A DNA stretch of 64,000 nt from Boswellia sacra (Eukaryota; Streptophyta; Magnoliopsida; Sapindales; Burseraceae). The notes beneath the pieces are model-generated. The model had not been told where the DNA came from. It searched no databases and saw only the letters and a list, made by a program, of their open reading frames with translations. Position numbers and translations under genes: made by a program. Shown here piece after piece: positions 1-13,554 of this stretch. Each line of letters begins with the position of its first letter. The stretch's first letter is position 1. Location: contig SNVD02009834.1 of NCBI GenBank assembly GCA_013180625.2, positions 124,001-188,000 of the forward strand, read 5' to 3'.

Positions 1-1082
1 ATATGACTTTCTAGAAATATTAACATAATTTCAAAGTGATTTTATCGATTTATTGCAAGGGAATTGAACTTATTTTCTTTTCCTTTTGGGTTAGTTAGAA
101 CTCTTTTATATCAATCATAAATTGATAGTTTGATCCCGCGATATAAATATTATGACTTCGTTTGACGTTAGTTAGAATTTGATGATGAATTGAGCTAGCA
201 CAATTGAACTATTACTCATTCCATTGATTATATTTTCAGTTATAACCATCAGAAATCAGATAACATTCTATGTATATGACTACTTGACAAACGTGAAAAT
301 TGACAGGTTGTAATTCGAAAACTATATGGTAACAAATTAATCTCAATCTAACCCTCCCTCTTTCAGATTCATGCATCTCCCCAAAATTATATTCAAGAAT
401 TCAACTTTAAGTATGAACTCGATCACTACAGCTTTGCCGAAAATCCCATCTTAAATTTACTCGTCAAACCACCTTTTGTAAATATAGCACTTGTACATCT
501 GCAAACTTTGATGTTCAACCTCAAATTTCAAACACCCGTTATAGCAAATATGCCAACTTATTTCAAATAAAATCTTCAAACGCACGTGGCTGGTCTTGTC
601 CTCACAATCACATGCAATTGCTTAGTTTTTCTTTTTCTTTTCATTCGCTACTGGGAGTAATCCTGTAGTACGTTCCGATCCCTATTGGCAGTGATTTGTG
701 GTTAAAAGAACATCATTAATTGAGGAGTTTCTTTTTTTCATATTAATTGTTTGGCGTTGGTTTGCATCAGAATCCTCTCCTCTTGGTTAAAGCAATGAAG
801 CCAAGAGTAAAATAACATGGAATCACGAATTATCATTGTTAACGGTTATCAATTCTAGCTAAGAATTAGATGACCAATCATGATAACGAAGTTATGTTTA
901 CTTCAAAAGTTTGGGCCAAAAGAAATTAGAGATTATCAAAATAGAGTGGGCCTATTGTCCTGTCGAACCTGGGTCAGTATATGACCCAGAAGCCAAGTTA
1001 TTATATTCAAAGAAACAAAATGCCCAGATCAGAATCAGAGTGACAGATTTCAAATTATGAAACTCAAACTTCAAACATGAAG
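1..1082. other. AT-rich intergenic region, nothing recognised
   Basis: No open reading frame of plausible coding quality, no RNA gene and no repeat with clear ends was found. The sequence is generally AT-rich, and only short, low-complexity frames are present. Confidence 0.6.
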
Positions 1083-3294
1083 GTGGTGCTTATTTTTTTT
1101 CCACTTATCATTTAACACTTAAAATATTTAGATTTAAATCTTAAAATTTTTGTTTGTTTTTTTATTTAACACTTTTTTTAAGTGATAAATCACTTAATTG
1201 AAAAAGTGAAAATTTATCACTTTTTCTAATCACTATTGTTTAAATAAGGTGTTAAAAACTTTATACCATAAATATCCCTATATATTAAAATAATATAAAT
1301 TTTCTTAAATTTTCTAACCATTATTGTCTAAATGAGGTGTTAAAAATTTTATTCTATAAATATCCCTACATATTAAAATAATATAAATTTTATCAAATTT
1401 TTATTTATGAAAATTATTTTAATTTATTAAAAGGTACAATTTTGAAATATTTGTGATTGTTTTAGTATTTATTATCAAATTATTATATTATTTATTACTA
1501 TATTTATAATTACCATATTAAAATATGATAAATATTTTTTATAATTGGTAAACTTTCATTTATTTCTATTAATATTTTAAATTAATTAGCTAATAATATG
1601 ATGAATAATAACTATTAAAAACTTTGATATCATTATAAATAACGAGTTTTAAAATAGACAACATATTTGATAGAATTTTATTACATATTATAGGGACAGT
1701 TTTATTGAAACTTCAAAAGTTATTAATTAGATTGCTAAGGACATTTTATTTTATTTAATAGTATAAATTTAAAGTAAAAAATTAATATTTAATATTGTCA
1801 GTTAAAAGATCATATTAGTTTTTTTTCTTTTTAAGTTTATGAAATGGAAAACGCTTTAATTAATAGAATTAATCTTTTATGATTCAAAATATGGTCCTCA
1901 AAATGTAATGGATAAAATACTACTCTTACAATTTTTTTTTACACAAATTGATATGGCTTAAACTTGATCTAATTGGAGGAATAAATTTTAAAAATAGATA
2001 ATATTAATGATATAGTAGTTATACAATAATATCATATGAGTTTATATAATATAATATTAACTATTTAAATGAAAAAGAATTTTTATTTAATTTTATTTAA
2101 TAATTATTTTTTAAAGGTTGTAAGAAATATAATATTAATTATTTAAATAAAAAAGAATTTTGATTTAATTTTATTAACTATTTAATTTTTAAATGATTGT
2201 ATAAATATAAATATAAATATTTTACATTTTAACAAGGGTAAAAAAGTCACAGTAAAGGTAAAATATTATCTTACCCCTTTTTTAAGTGGTATCTTAAAAA
2301 GCAAATAAACATCCTATTAAGTGGTATAAATTATGTTTTAAAAAGTGTTTAAAATGATTGTTAAAATGTAAAATGCTTATATTTATATTTATACAATCAT
2401 TTAAAAATTAAATAGTTAATAAAATTAAATTAAAATTCTTTTTCATTTAAATAATTAATATTATATTTCTTACAACCTTTAAAAAATAATTATTAACTAA
2501 AATAAAATAAAAATTCTTTTTCATTTAAATAATTAATATTATATTATATAAACTCATATGATATTATTGTATAACTACTATATCATTAATATTATAAATT
2601 TTTAAAATTCATTCCTCCAAATAGCTCAAGTTTAAGCCATATCAATTTGTATAAAAAAAATTGTAGGAGTAATATTTTATCCATTACATTTTGAGGACCT
2701 TATTTTGAATCATAAAAGATTAATTCTATTAATTAAAGTGTTTTCTATTTCATAAACTAAAAAAAAAACTAATATGATCTTTTAACTTACAATATTAAAT
2801 ATTAATTTTTTTACTTTAAATTTACACTATTAAATAAAATAAAATGTCTTTAGCAATCTAATTAATAACTTTTGAAGTTTCAATAAAACTGTCCCTGTAA
2901 TATGTAATAAAATTCTATCAAATACATTGTCTATTTTACAACTCACTATTTATAATGATATCAAATTTTTTAATAGTTATCACTCAACATATTATTAACT
3001 AATTAATTTGAAATATTAATAGAAATAAATGAAAGTTTACCAATTATAAAAAAATATTTATCATATTTTAATATGGTAATTATAAATATAGTAATAAATA
3101 AGAAAACAATTTGATAACAAATACTAAAACAATAACAAATATACCAAAAATTGTACTTTTAATAAATTAAAATAATATTCATAAATAAAAATTTGATAAA
3201 ATTTATATTATTTTAATATGTAGAGATATTTATGAAATAAAATTTTTAACACCTCATTTGGACAATAATGATTAGAAAATTTGACAAAATTTAT

Positions 3295-4348
3295 AGGGTT
3301 ATTGTCACAGACCTCCCCTACCTTTTGGGCTTATTTCATCAATATGAACCGTTTATATTTCTTCATAAATTTGATCCCTATGTTTTTAAAAAGTCGTCAT
3401 ACGCCTCACTTCTGTTAAGTTCACTGTTAGATGACATCATATTTTCGTCTGAATACTCTGTAAATAGTTAAATACCCTTTGAAAAATTATTAAATTGAAT
3501 AATTTCAATTAAAAGTAAAATATAAAATTTCAAATCACCCCAAAATAAATTAAACTACAAACATCACCCCTAAAAAAATTTAGCCGCCATCACTACAAAC
3601 TCAAAATCTAACCTAACACCCCACCATCATCCCACAAGCTAACCACCTAGAATCAAACACCACTGTCTAAAGAAAAAAATTACAAATTGCAGAAACACCC
3701 CCAAACACAACATGGCCGCTAAGCACAACAACCTAAATCAACACAAATTACATGGAGGAGGGAGAGAAATGTGGCGTGATATTTGGGTAGAGAGAGAAAG
3801 GGGGAGAGATGAAGCAATTGGGTTTGGGTGGAGTTGGTTGAATCGGAAGTTGGTAGACACGATGGCGGATTCATGGAGGAGGGAGCGTGATTCACGGGTT
3901 GGTGAGGGAAGGAGGGAGAAAGAGAGAGGCGTTGGTGGTGCATGGTTCATGTTTATGTCATTGATGTTCATAAGCGTGAGGGAGAAGAACTGGCTCTGCG
4001 TGTGTGCCTGGCATAAGATGGTGATATGTTGGTTTAATATGCGTTTTGTTCAATTAAAACTAAAAAAGTTCCTTGGTGCAGTGGTTCCGTGTGGATAAGA
4101 GGTCCTAGAGAGCTTAGGTTTGAATCACAACTTCAACAATTTCATATTTCTTTAATTTTAAAATACTTATGAGGTTAAATGACTATTATAACTCTTCAAA
4201 TTTAATATATTTATTAACAATTAATGGTGAACTTAACAGAAGGGAGGTGTGTGACGACTTTTAAAAAACATAGGGATCAAATTTATGAAAAAATGTAAAC
4301 GGTCCATAGTGATGAAATAAGCCCAAAAGGTAGGGGGGAGGGGGTCCC
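3295..4348. mobile_element. Non-autonomous MULE-like element with 9-bp TSD
   Basis: The 9-bp direct repeat AAAATTTAT flanks it at 3286-3294 and 4349-4357. The terminal regions are inverted copies: the left runs from AGGGTTATTGTCACAGACC through CCTACCTTTTGGGC, and the right has the same CCTACCTTTTGGGC sequence in inverse orientation about 30 bases from its end. The inverted repeats extend for about 130 bases. A 9-bp TSD with long inverted ends is typical of Mutator-like elements. It sits inside the right arm of the foldback element, so it is the younger insertion. The interior contains a GC-richer block (about 3700-4020) and a tRNA-like segment (4067-4135). No transposase is present. The element at 49305-50331 has the same end type. 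Confidence 0.8.
4067..4135 (+). repeat. tRNA-like segment, possible SINE head
   Basis: A box-A-like sequence TGGTGCAGTGG (4074-4084) and a box-B-like sequence GGTTTGAATCA (4117-4127) are spaced as in a tRNA or a tRNA-derived SINE promoter. No clean cloverleaf could be drawn with confidence, so a degenerate SINE head or tRNA pseudogene is more likely than a functional tRNA. It lies inside the MULE-like element 3295-4348. Confidence 0.4.
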
Positions 4349-4638
4349 AAAATTTATATTATTTCAATATGTAGGGATATTTATGGAATAAAATTTTTAA
4401 TACCTGATTTAGACAATAGTGATTAGAAAAAGTGATAAATTTTCGCTTTTTCAATTAAGTGATTTATCACTTAAAAAAAGTGCTAAATGGAAAAACAAAC
4501 AAAAATTTTAAAATAAAATCTAAATACTTTAAATGTTAAGTGATAAGTGGAAGAAAACAAACACCATCTAATTCAAAGTCTATTTTTGATAGATATGTTA
4601 TGTGTTAATGATTTGAAAAGAATATTGGATTCAATGGT

Positions 4639-4644
4639 GTATAT

Positions 4645-4700
<56 letters not shown>
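4639..4700. repeat. (AC)n/(AT)n microsatellite
   Basis: A compound dinucleotide run: a short CA tract followed by about 23 AT units. Confidence 0.95.
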
Positions 4701-4704
<4 letters not shown>

Positions 4705-6290
4705 AGGCATTATACTGAAGTTGCTAAAATTGGCTATCACATCATATTATTAAACGAATTTCACCCCGAAACTTGGTTAGGGTAATCAGATGGGGAGTCT
4801 AATCATAATATCAAGCAATAACTTTATCATACAAGAAATTTAATGGACAACCGGAAAAGAGAAAAAAAGTAAATGGTGCTATGTAATTTCGTAGAAGCTA
4901 GTGGATTATTTGATGATTTTCGTGGGTTCAATCAGTGACGAGAATTATGCTGTCTAAGAATCTTGATTAGTTAGTCTTACAGACAAGATTGATGGAAGGA
5001 AGAATGTATATAGAAAAATTAAGCGTCTCTGTAGAAAAATTGATTGGATTGAAATTTAAAGAGAGTGATTAATGCGTAAAGTCGTTCATAAGAAAATTTA
5101 GATAAACAGCAGGAGGTTCATTTCTCAATACTTTCGACAACATTTCATTCAATTCATGCTATAAAAAGTGGGATGTCCGATAAGCTCCAAGCAAGACTTG
5201 AAACGACTCTTAATTAGATATCACCTCAGCATAATGATGTGGTATATATATCTCACGAAAATATTTTCCCTGGAATGAACTATTAATTGAAGTTTTCAAG
5301 CGATCAAACTCTGTGTTGTTCACAGATAAATGGATAGCATTTATTATAAAGCTACATACATCTTCTATATCTCAAACTTTTCATTGTGTATCTCCTATGT
5401 CATTCACCTGATCATTAGACCCTTGTAATGCCTTTCAAATTTGACATGGACAATTATTAGAAATTTGAATACACTTCCATTGACAGCAGTGTATGCCGAT
5501 GCCTTTTACTTATGAGAGTGCTTGCACCAAATTTAGTCACGAGTTCGCATGAATCTAATTTTATGACACATTTCATCACAACCCAATACAGCAAGCAGCA
5601 GCCCACTAATGGGTGCACGAGAAATCTGACATATGTTTCTGCAGATTAAAGTCATAAAGTCACTTTATTAGCATCTTGCTTAACTTAAAAGTCATAAAGT
5701 CGTTCTGAAGAAATCCAAAAGAATGGTTCAAGCGCAGGAAGCATACGTATGCTATGGGATGTTTCGCCAAGTTACAAATAGTAATGCATTGATTATTGAT
5801 CAGTTCAATTATTTTGTGTTTCATTTATATGTCATGGTAGATATATACAGCAAGAGCTTATATGGATCTAGGTTATGTTTTTTCAATAATTGTTTCAAGA
5901 GCATCCTTTTCATGATAAAACAGCATTTATCACGTATTAAGTAATTTGTGGAATTTGTGGTTTCTTGCAGTTAAATCTGATCATGTCAAATGTTAATTTC
6001 TCTAGAAAATGAGCAACTGCCGGTAGCTAGCTAGGTGTATAGTCTTCTTTCTCGCGGACAAATACTATTTGGTACCAATAAATCAGCATATAAATTATGG
6101 TACTTTTGATGTTTCATCAACAATCATGTCCATAATTATCGGCCAAGTCCAGAACTATGATTTTGCCACTAAAAATTAACTTTAGGAAAGCAAGCTACCA
6201 TGCCACCTCAGGTAGTTTTTCTGGATTTCTAGCTCAATTGTTTGGATCCATGTCACCGTATCAGCTATCATTTTTATCAAGGGGATATCA

Positions 6291-6293
<3 letters not shown>

Positions 6294-6330
<37 letters not shown>
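6294..6330. repeat. (AT)n microsatellite
   Basis: An uninterrupted run of about 18 AT units. Confidence 0.95.
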
Positions 6331-6333
<3 letters not shown>

Positions 6334-9300
6334 ACCCACAGTGATAAAACAATGTATCTAATGATATCAGATACTTATGATCACATTAATCATTTTGCAG
6401 AGGGGCAGGACAACTGGACCATGTGACCTAGGATCTCTTATTGTGATCAATTATTGAAATGCTAGGAGTAGGAGTTTCTTGTGTGTGTTATAAGTTTAAC
6501 AGATAATGTTTGTCATTAATGTTACCTAGTTTGTTGTTCAAGATTAGTTTGACAATTAATGATCTCTACAAATTTTTCTTGCCTCTGCACAATAAGATGT
6601 AAACGCATTGAAGCGAGTGATAAGAGCCAGAATGTCTTGTTCATGAGACTGATCCCGATGTGAAGCAAAACCAACGAGCTAGCTAGATAGGCCCTCCACT
6701 CCATATGCTTCTAATCCAAGTTTGTGTAGTTTTCAAAGGCATCGGATCACGAAACCGCATGTTCCCCTTTGCCCTTTACGTAAAATACTTGTATAGATCA
6801 ACCCTTTTTATCCCTATACGTATCACTTTTGTCTCCCCGTATCCATCCTTTAGTTCCAAGAATTTGCCCACTTTCAAGTACATCTTCTAACTATCACTTT
6901 CTACTGCTTAAACCTTCAAATCCAAGCCTCTCCAAACTCCAAAAGTGCCACAGCCGCTCCAATCTTTTGAAAATTACAACGTAGAGACGAAGCTCTCTAT
7001 GTGTTATAATTTCATATATATGAATTTTGACCAAAAAAAAAAAGTTATCCTTTGCATGTCTTGCCGACTAGTGAGCAAGCCGGCATTACAATATCTTGTC
7101 TTGATATGCTGGTGAGTGGTGGCTCAATGCCGTATGAAAGGCCATGTAAAAGTTCGATCGGACCCCAACAAATGAACAAAGTATTGGCCTTTATGAGTAA
7201 TCTCAATTTGTTTTTATATTATTATCGAACATTTTTGTGAAATATGGGCCATCAAAAAATCATTATTTATAATCCACCATTAATTGGTTAATTCATGATG
7301 GTTGGCATCAAATAGCTGAGTGAGTGGCATCATTTTTTACTTTCAACTTCTATCTGATCTTTTCTTGCTAAAGTATTTGTTTGATTAATTATTGGGTGAT
7401 TGAGCTTTCGATTACACCTTGAGTGTTCCAGAAGGTTGTGAGTATTTGTGATTACAATGCTAATTAAAATAATATTAACTCTGCTCATGATTAAAACAAT
7501 TCCCGAGGGTGAGAGGCTTGATATGTATATATTAATGTCCATATTCATCACGCATGTGTCTTTGTTTAAATTGCACGGCGGCGAAAGGCATCAATGATTG
7601 TCCAAAAGACATAATTATACATGGATGTGGGTTATTTATCAACTTAATTTATCTGGTAATTTACTAGCTTAATCAACCAATTAGTTGAACCCAAACCAAA
7701 ACTATAAGGATTACTCTTAACATAAGTTGTCATATGATCTAACTAATCCAATTGAAATAAAAAGCACAAGTTCTTTGTCTTGTGCCCACAATGGAATCAA
7801 TTCTCTGAATTAAGGAGATCTCATTTTTTATTAACCTAATCAATCAAATTAGGCTGGATTTTCGAGTGTGCAAGCAGTAGCTAACGTGGATACCGGGGCT
7901 ACCATATTAGGAGGTCCAAATGGCAACCCATTTAGTTAATGAAACGTCTTATAATTTGTTTTAGTTAACGATACTTCAATTGAGCTTCTTTTTGTCTAAG
8001 AACTAAACATGCAAAGACAAAAAAATAGATGGTACAAGACATAGAGAAATATAGTAACAGATTCTACTTTTTCTCTCAAAGCTGTAAACTCTGACTCGGC
8101 TTTTGATATAAATATTAATATTTTCTGCCACTTTTTAGCCTTAGCTTGTATATAAATTCCAGCTAAAGCATACTGATGACTACAGCTGTGTGTAAAAAGC
8201 ATAAAAAGCACGTGCAATGCCTCTTCACATGGTCATGTTAGATAATATTAGATAACCGAGTGTTAAATCCCCAGCCATACAATACAATTAACCCAAACGT
8301 ATGTGAACTCATATATCTATTTAAATGAAATATTTATCACATTTATCTATTATTTTTTTCTAGATTAATGGTACGGTTAAGACTTAAGAATAAATGTGAG
8401 ATAAACCCAGCGTGCTCTTTTCTTCACCTCATCAATTCCTTACTTGAACATATTGTTAAGAATATAATCATTGAGAGACAAAAAAGTATTACTAAGAAGA
8501 AATTAAGAATAAAATTAGCAAAATTTATCTATCTTAAATTCTTAAACGGGGAGCAGAATTGTGTAAACAAATAATCCTTATTCATAATTAAAACAGCTTT
8601 TGAACAACTAGATTAATTTATTAGGTTAGCCAAGTTGAATTAATGGAGATGGAAATAGCTGCCGCCCGAAGCAGCTGGTGTCCTGGAGCGGCGCGTTAAG
8701 GAACTGTTTGGTTTGGAGGTTGATGCGGGAAAAGGAAATTCGTGAGAGCCGGCACCGACTAATTGAATAGTAATTATTAGTCAGCTAATACAAAATGTGG
8801 GTAAGGTTTGGTCAAATCGTCTTTAGCCTGCTTTTGATGAATGTGTTAGACCCATTACTATCACAGAAAACGACAACGAAAAACTGCTACCAACCCATCA
8901 GAAAAGGCCGAAAAGAGATTTGAGTGAAGGGAAGATAATAGTATGAAATTGAAAGAGCAGAAATACTTGGTCCAAAAAAGGGCTTCACAGCTGGCCGTCA
9001 TGGCAAGGCCCCATGACCTTGAAATTGAAATCCATGCCGAATAGTATACCCTTTAACTTGCCGTCTCATTACAAAATCTAAACTCGATTGATTGTGTGTT
9101 TTTGACGAGTGCTCGACACTGAAGCGCTAGAAGCATCACCACCGATTGCCGTTCTTCACAATAAACGCCAATGATAATCACCAAATACAGTCCAATACTG
9201 CCAAATTTTATTGCCAGCTATTTAAATTTATCTAGAAACGTATTTATCAATTATCAATTCCATCAATTCTTTCCCTTTCGGACCTTTCGGGTACAGCTTG

Positions 9301-10329
9301 TTTGTGGCCAATTTCCCTTTCTGAGAACATTAGGTAAACATTTAAGGAGTTATGAGAAAGGACCATAGATGGCAGTCTTGCACGTTACAGCGTAAGATGA
9401 CCAGATTGTGGTTTAAAAATTTTGATTATTTGATAATTTGATGAACTCTTATCTGAAATTATGATGTGCTCTCCTCACAAATTGTACCACTAAGATTCTT
9501 TTTTCTGCGGGTGAACTATTCAAATCCTGGAAGATTCTATATTAATGCGGTAGACGATTCTTGTTTAACCTATAGAAGATAAGTATTTTGTATGATAGTT
9601 GTTTAATGGATTATGAAGATTTACATGACAAATAAGCAATTAAGTAAAACAGGCTTTAATTCAAAACCCCATTAGCAACGTTGGTGCATTATAAAATCTG
9701 CATGGGGCCACCACTACACCACGAAATGGGATAAGAAGCCCTTGTTTATCTTCGTAAGCAACACCATTTTATTAATTAATAAAACCTAGTTGCCAATATT
9801 GAATAGCTACCACTATTCCCTTTTGTACGTTTTGGTTTCATGCGGCCCTTAATGCAAGGATTTTGCGAGCAGGAAAATCTTTTCACAATTTTTTTCTACA
9901 GTGTACTTGCTTCCACTTCCCTATATATGTTCACCTTATAGCTGAATGTTTCTCCTTCAAGACTTGACCTTCCACTTCCCTTTGTTGTCTCTCAAAAAGA
10001 GATAAAGCGGTTCCTTGAAGGCCACTCTAGGACTAGCTAGGAGCCTTGAACTTCAATATATTCACCTGGCCAGGGACTATGCTTGTGCATTGAATCCTTC
10101 ACATTCAAGCCTTGTCTTATCATTTTCTCTATTTGTTAATGATTTTCACGTTCTTTCCATTCCTTGAGCTTAAATGTTTTCTGTCACTGTTTGATCCTAG
10201 TACATCTACAGCCTCACCATGCTTGTGTTGACCGATTCATTGATTTAGAAATATATCTATATTCGTTCATTTTTTTGCATAAGTACCGGCAGCTCCAGGA
10301 GGGTTCAGAAACAGAGCAGAGAATTAATC

Positions 10330-13300
10330 ATGGCCAAAATGACCAAGTATTCAATGGAGCAACAAATGGGTTGTGGTTTTATGGGAGGCATCTTCCAGCG
10401 CTGGAACTACACGTCAGGAAAAACATCAGTGTCTTCAGTACTGCCCACAAATGTTAGTACAAATATTTTGAAAACACCAATCATTGATAGTTCTAAAAAG
10501 CCTCCAGCCCGTGATTTCAGGAAACGGCGTAGTAGCTCAGCAGATGCTACCCCTCTGGACTCTGCCAATGTGGCTAAGCCTTCACGAAAACCAGACCAAA
10601 AGCACAGCAGAAGGCCTAGTTCAGTCCCTCCTAGGCATTCAACTTCTTCTCAGCAGAAAACTCATCGTAGAAGACCTTCAGATGCTGCAAGAAGCTCAAC
10701 ATCCTCCTCCTGTAGTTCAGGCCAAACAAAGGTGTCAAAAGTTAAGGATTCAGCTGACAAGAGGAAGCCAAGTAAAGATCCAATTTGCAACTCCACAGAG
10801 CTTAGCACAGTGGTCATTTCTAAATTCCAGCAATCCAATGATAACAAAGGTCTTGTTCGAGCTACTTCTAGTAATATAATGCTTCTAGGCCAATTGGGAA
10901 ACTTGAAGCAGCTTGGAACTGGGAGTATGCTGGGGAACAATAGTCCTAATGCGACAATTAAGACTGTTGATTACCGTTATAAGAATATTCAAGAGGTGAA
11001 CTCCAAGACCAATCGCAGATATGGCCAAAGTAGACTTGGTCATAATGGTGTTATGGGTAACATTGTGAGGCAGCCTAGTGGTGAGTTTCCCCAATTTAAA
11101 GGTTTAGGGAATAAATTGGATCCTGAAGTTTTGAAGTCCATGGGAAATGAGGCATACAAGAAGGGGAGATTTGGAGACGCTTTATCTTTATATGATGGAG
11201 CCATCGCTCTTAATTCAAATAAAGCCACTTACAGAAGCAATAAGAGTGCTGCTTTGATTGGTTTAGGCCGATTAACGGAGGCTCTTGCTGAGTGCAAAGA
11301 GGCTGTTCGGATGGATCCTTCTTATTGCAAGGCTCATCACCGTTTGGGAACATTATATCTCAGGTACTAAACACATTGAAATTGCCAAGAAAAAAAAAAA
11401 AAAAACCTGGCAATGAAATGACAACTTAGAATTCTACATTGTATATATTTGAGTCTACTTTAATAACCATGTGCACTATACCTCGCAGACTAGGAGATGC
11501 AGAGAGAGCATTACATCATTACAAGCAATCAGGCTCCCTTCTTGACAGGGAAGACATAGCCAAAGCTGAGGCTCTCAGAAGACAAATAAACAGAAGCACT
11601 GAAGCCCGGAAATTAAAGGAGTGGAGTGATTTGTTAAAGGGGACCCAATATGCAATATCATTTGGTGCTGATTCTGCTCCACAGGTAAGCTTCATAAATG
11701 CCAAAAGCTTTCTTTATTACATGATATGTTCCCTAATCCGCTAATATGCTTATGCATGCTAAATAGTTTGATTCTCTGAATCTCTGATTCCAGGTTTATG
11801 CTCAGCAAGCTGAAGCCCTCTTAAGGCTCCGAAGACATCAAGAGGCCTATGCCACCTATGGGAAGGGACCGAAGTTTTCTACTGAATCTTGTACAGAGTT
11901 GTTTGGCCCAGCTTGTAGCGCATATCTCTTGATGATTAGGGCGCAAGTTTATGCGGCCGCCGGCAGGTTGGTGAACATCTTCTATTTCACGTAGTAGATT
12001 GTCTAGGTCTAGAATATTTGACCGTACAAGAAAGGACAACATCCCTTTTCCGTAAATTTGGAACTCTTAAAACAGCATTATGTGAACAATTAGATAGCAG
12101 GGGCAATTAGGTCCGAACATTTATGTTCTCATCAACTAGAGATCAAATATTAAGCACAATTCACCGGTGATAGGTTTGAAGACGGTGTGAAAGCAGCTCA
12201 GCTTGCAGCACAACTTGATCCGAACAACCAGGAGGTGATTACGGTAGTAAAGAGAGCTAAAGCAATAGCATCAGCCAGACTGAGCGGTAACTTGCTCTTT
12301 AAGGAATCAAAATACTTGGAGGCTTGTAATATGTACAGAGAAGGACTAGAGCACGAGCCACACAACTCTGTCTTACTTTGCAATCGAGCAGCTTGTCGAT
12401 CTAAGCTTGGCCAATACGAAAAAGCAATTGAAGATTGCACTGCAGCTCTCAATTTGCAACCCTCTTACAGTAAGGCCAGGCTGCGCAGGGCTGATTGTAA
12501 TGCTAAGGTGAATTATTGTTACTTAGAATTAAGGCTATTTTAAGCAATGCTTGTTATACAAACGACGTACCAAGCTTTTGGACTCATTACCTAAAGGGTA
12601 ATGCTTAAATTAGTTTTACTGATCATTATTTTGACTATTTGGTTTGCTCAGCTGGAAAGATGGGAAGCTTCAGTTCAGGATTATGAGATGCTGGTAGGAG
12701 CAATTCCAGGAGATGAAGAGGTGGGGCGGGCATTGTTTGAGGCACAGGTGCAGCTCAAGAAGCAACGTGGTGAAGATATTAAGGACATGAAATTTGGTTC
12801 AAATTTGGTTTTCATCTCAAGCAATGACCGTTTTAGACACTTTGTAATATCACCTGGTTAGTCTTTGACTAACAATTTGCTTTTTGCTTAGAATTTGTCA
12901 TGGTCTTGAACTTGATGAGAAAATTGACCCTCGTGCAAATGGCAGGAATGGCAGTGGTGCTGTTCTGTAACAAGGCGAAGCAGACTCATTTATTGCAGCT
13001 TATGGAGCAAGTCTGCAAGAGATTTCCATCTGTCAGCTTCCTTAAGGTTTGTTTAATAATCCACCAACATCTAAAGGCTAAAACATTAAAGCATAGAAAT
13101 AAAATTGGAATATATAAATCATCGATCCACAAAATATTCTAGAACCTTGACAATGGGCCTGCCAATATGTTTTAGAGGAGTCATTACAGGAATTCCCCAC
13201 TTAATCTAAAGAGTAAAGAGCACACAATGATTATAATATCTTTAAAGGCATGTCTGGTAGAAAGAAAGCAATAGTGTTGTGTGTTATAACGGTTTTAAAC

Positions 13301-13554
13301 ACTAATCATAGCTTGTCCTCTAGCGTCTAACGCTGTATCTCTCACTTAAATTTATTTCACAGTTACCTGATGTACGCAATAATTTGTTGATAATGTAGGT
13401 GGAGGTTGAAGACCACCCTTACTTGGCTAAATCAGAGGGTGTGAGCTCTGTTCCAGCCTTCAGGGTATACAAGAATGGTTCAAGAGTTGTAGAAATTCCT
13501 GGAGACAACGGAGAATTGTTAGAAAAATCAGTCAAATTGTACAGCAGCAGTTGA
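10330..13554 (+). CDS. TTL: TTL protein: TPR repeats plus thioredoxin-like domain, 7 exons, 732 aa
   Basis: A plant tetratricopeptide thioredoxin-like (TTL) protein. In Arabidopsis this family acts in brassinosteroid signalling, cellulose synthesis and osmotic-stress tolerance as a co-chaperone-like scaffold at the cytosol and plasma membrane. Coding exons placed by GT-AG sites and frame: 10330-11363, 11489-11684, 11794-11966, 12174-12507, 12652-12856, 12946-13046, 13399-13554; they sum to 2199 nt with no stop. Residues 1-260 are basic and Ser-rich, probably disordered. A first TPR block follows (about 263-370, NEAYKKGRF, DALSLYDGAI), then a second (about 468-580, GNLLFKESKYLEAC). The C-terminus (about 648-732) has the thioredoxin fold pattern (MAVVLFCNKAK, SVPAFRVYKNG) with no CxxC, which is normal for TTLs. 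The start has A at -3 and G at +4. An acceptor-like CAG ending at 10292 suggests a 5'UTR intron. Intron 1 contains a poly-A tract near 11388. Which TTL paralogue it is was not resolved. Confidence 0.93.

Larger units (their letters stand above)
1083..4566. mobile_element. Large palindromic foldback element, non-autonomous
   Basis: The two ends are inverted copies. The left end (from about 1083) reads GGTGGTGCTTATTTTT then CCACTTATC; the reverse complement of the right end (to about 4566) reads GATGGTGTTTGTTTTC then CCACTTATC. The match continues at high identity for more than 200 bases, including a shared inner hairpin (AAGTGATAAATCACTTAATT). The arms keep matching inward to a centre near 2300, so each arm is roughly 1.1-1.2 kb once the insertion at 3295-4348 is removed. 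The left arm carries an extra partial duplication (about 1230-1390). No protein is encoded. A clean target-site duplication was not found; imperfect 8-mers (ACTTCAAA and AATTCAAA) lie just outside. The family is unresolved. Confidence 0.75.
4567..9900. other. Intergenic region without a recognised gene
   Basis: Only short open frames with no recognisable domain are present, several of them running through AT microsatellites. No RNA gene or delimited mobile element was identified. The last few hundred bases before about 10000 may contain promoter sequence for the TTL gene (a TATATAT stretch near 9922), but this is not shown. Confidence 0.5.

Noticed and set aside
4547..4753. Frames with poly(Ile-Tyr), here and at 6157-6426
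   Set aside because: They are translations of AT microsatellites.
10164..10457. 97-codon frame overlapping the TTL start, possible regulatory uORF
   Set aside because: Most of it lies upstream of an acceptor-like CAG at 10290-10292, so it is probably intronic in the mature leader.
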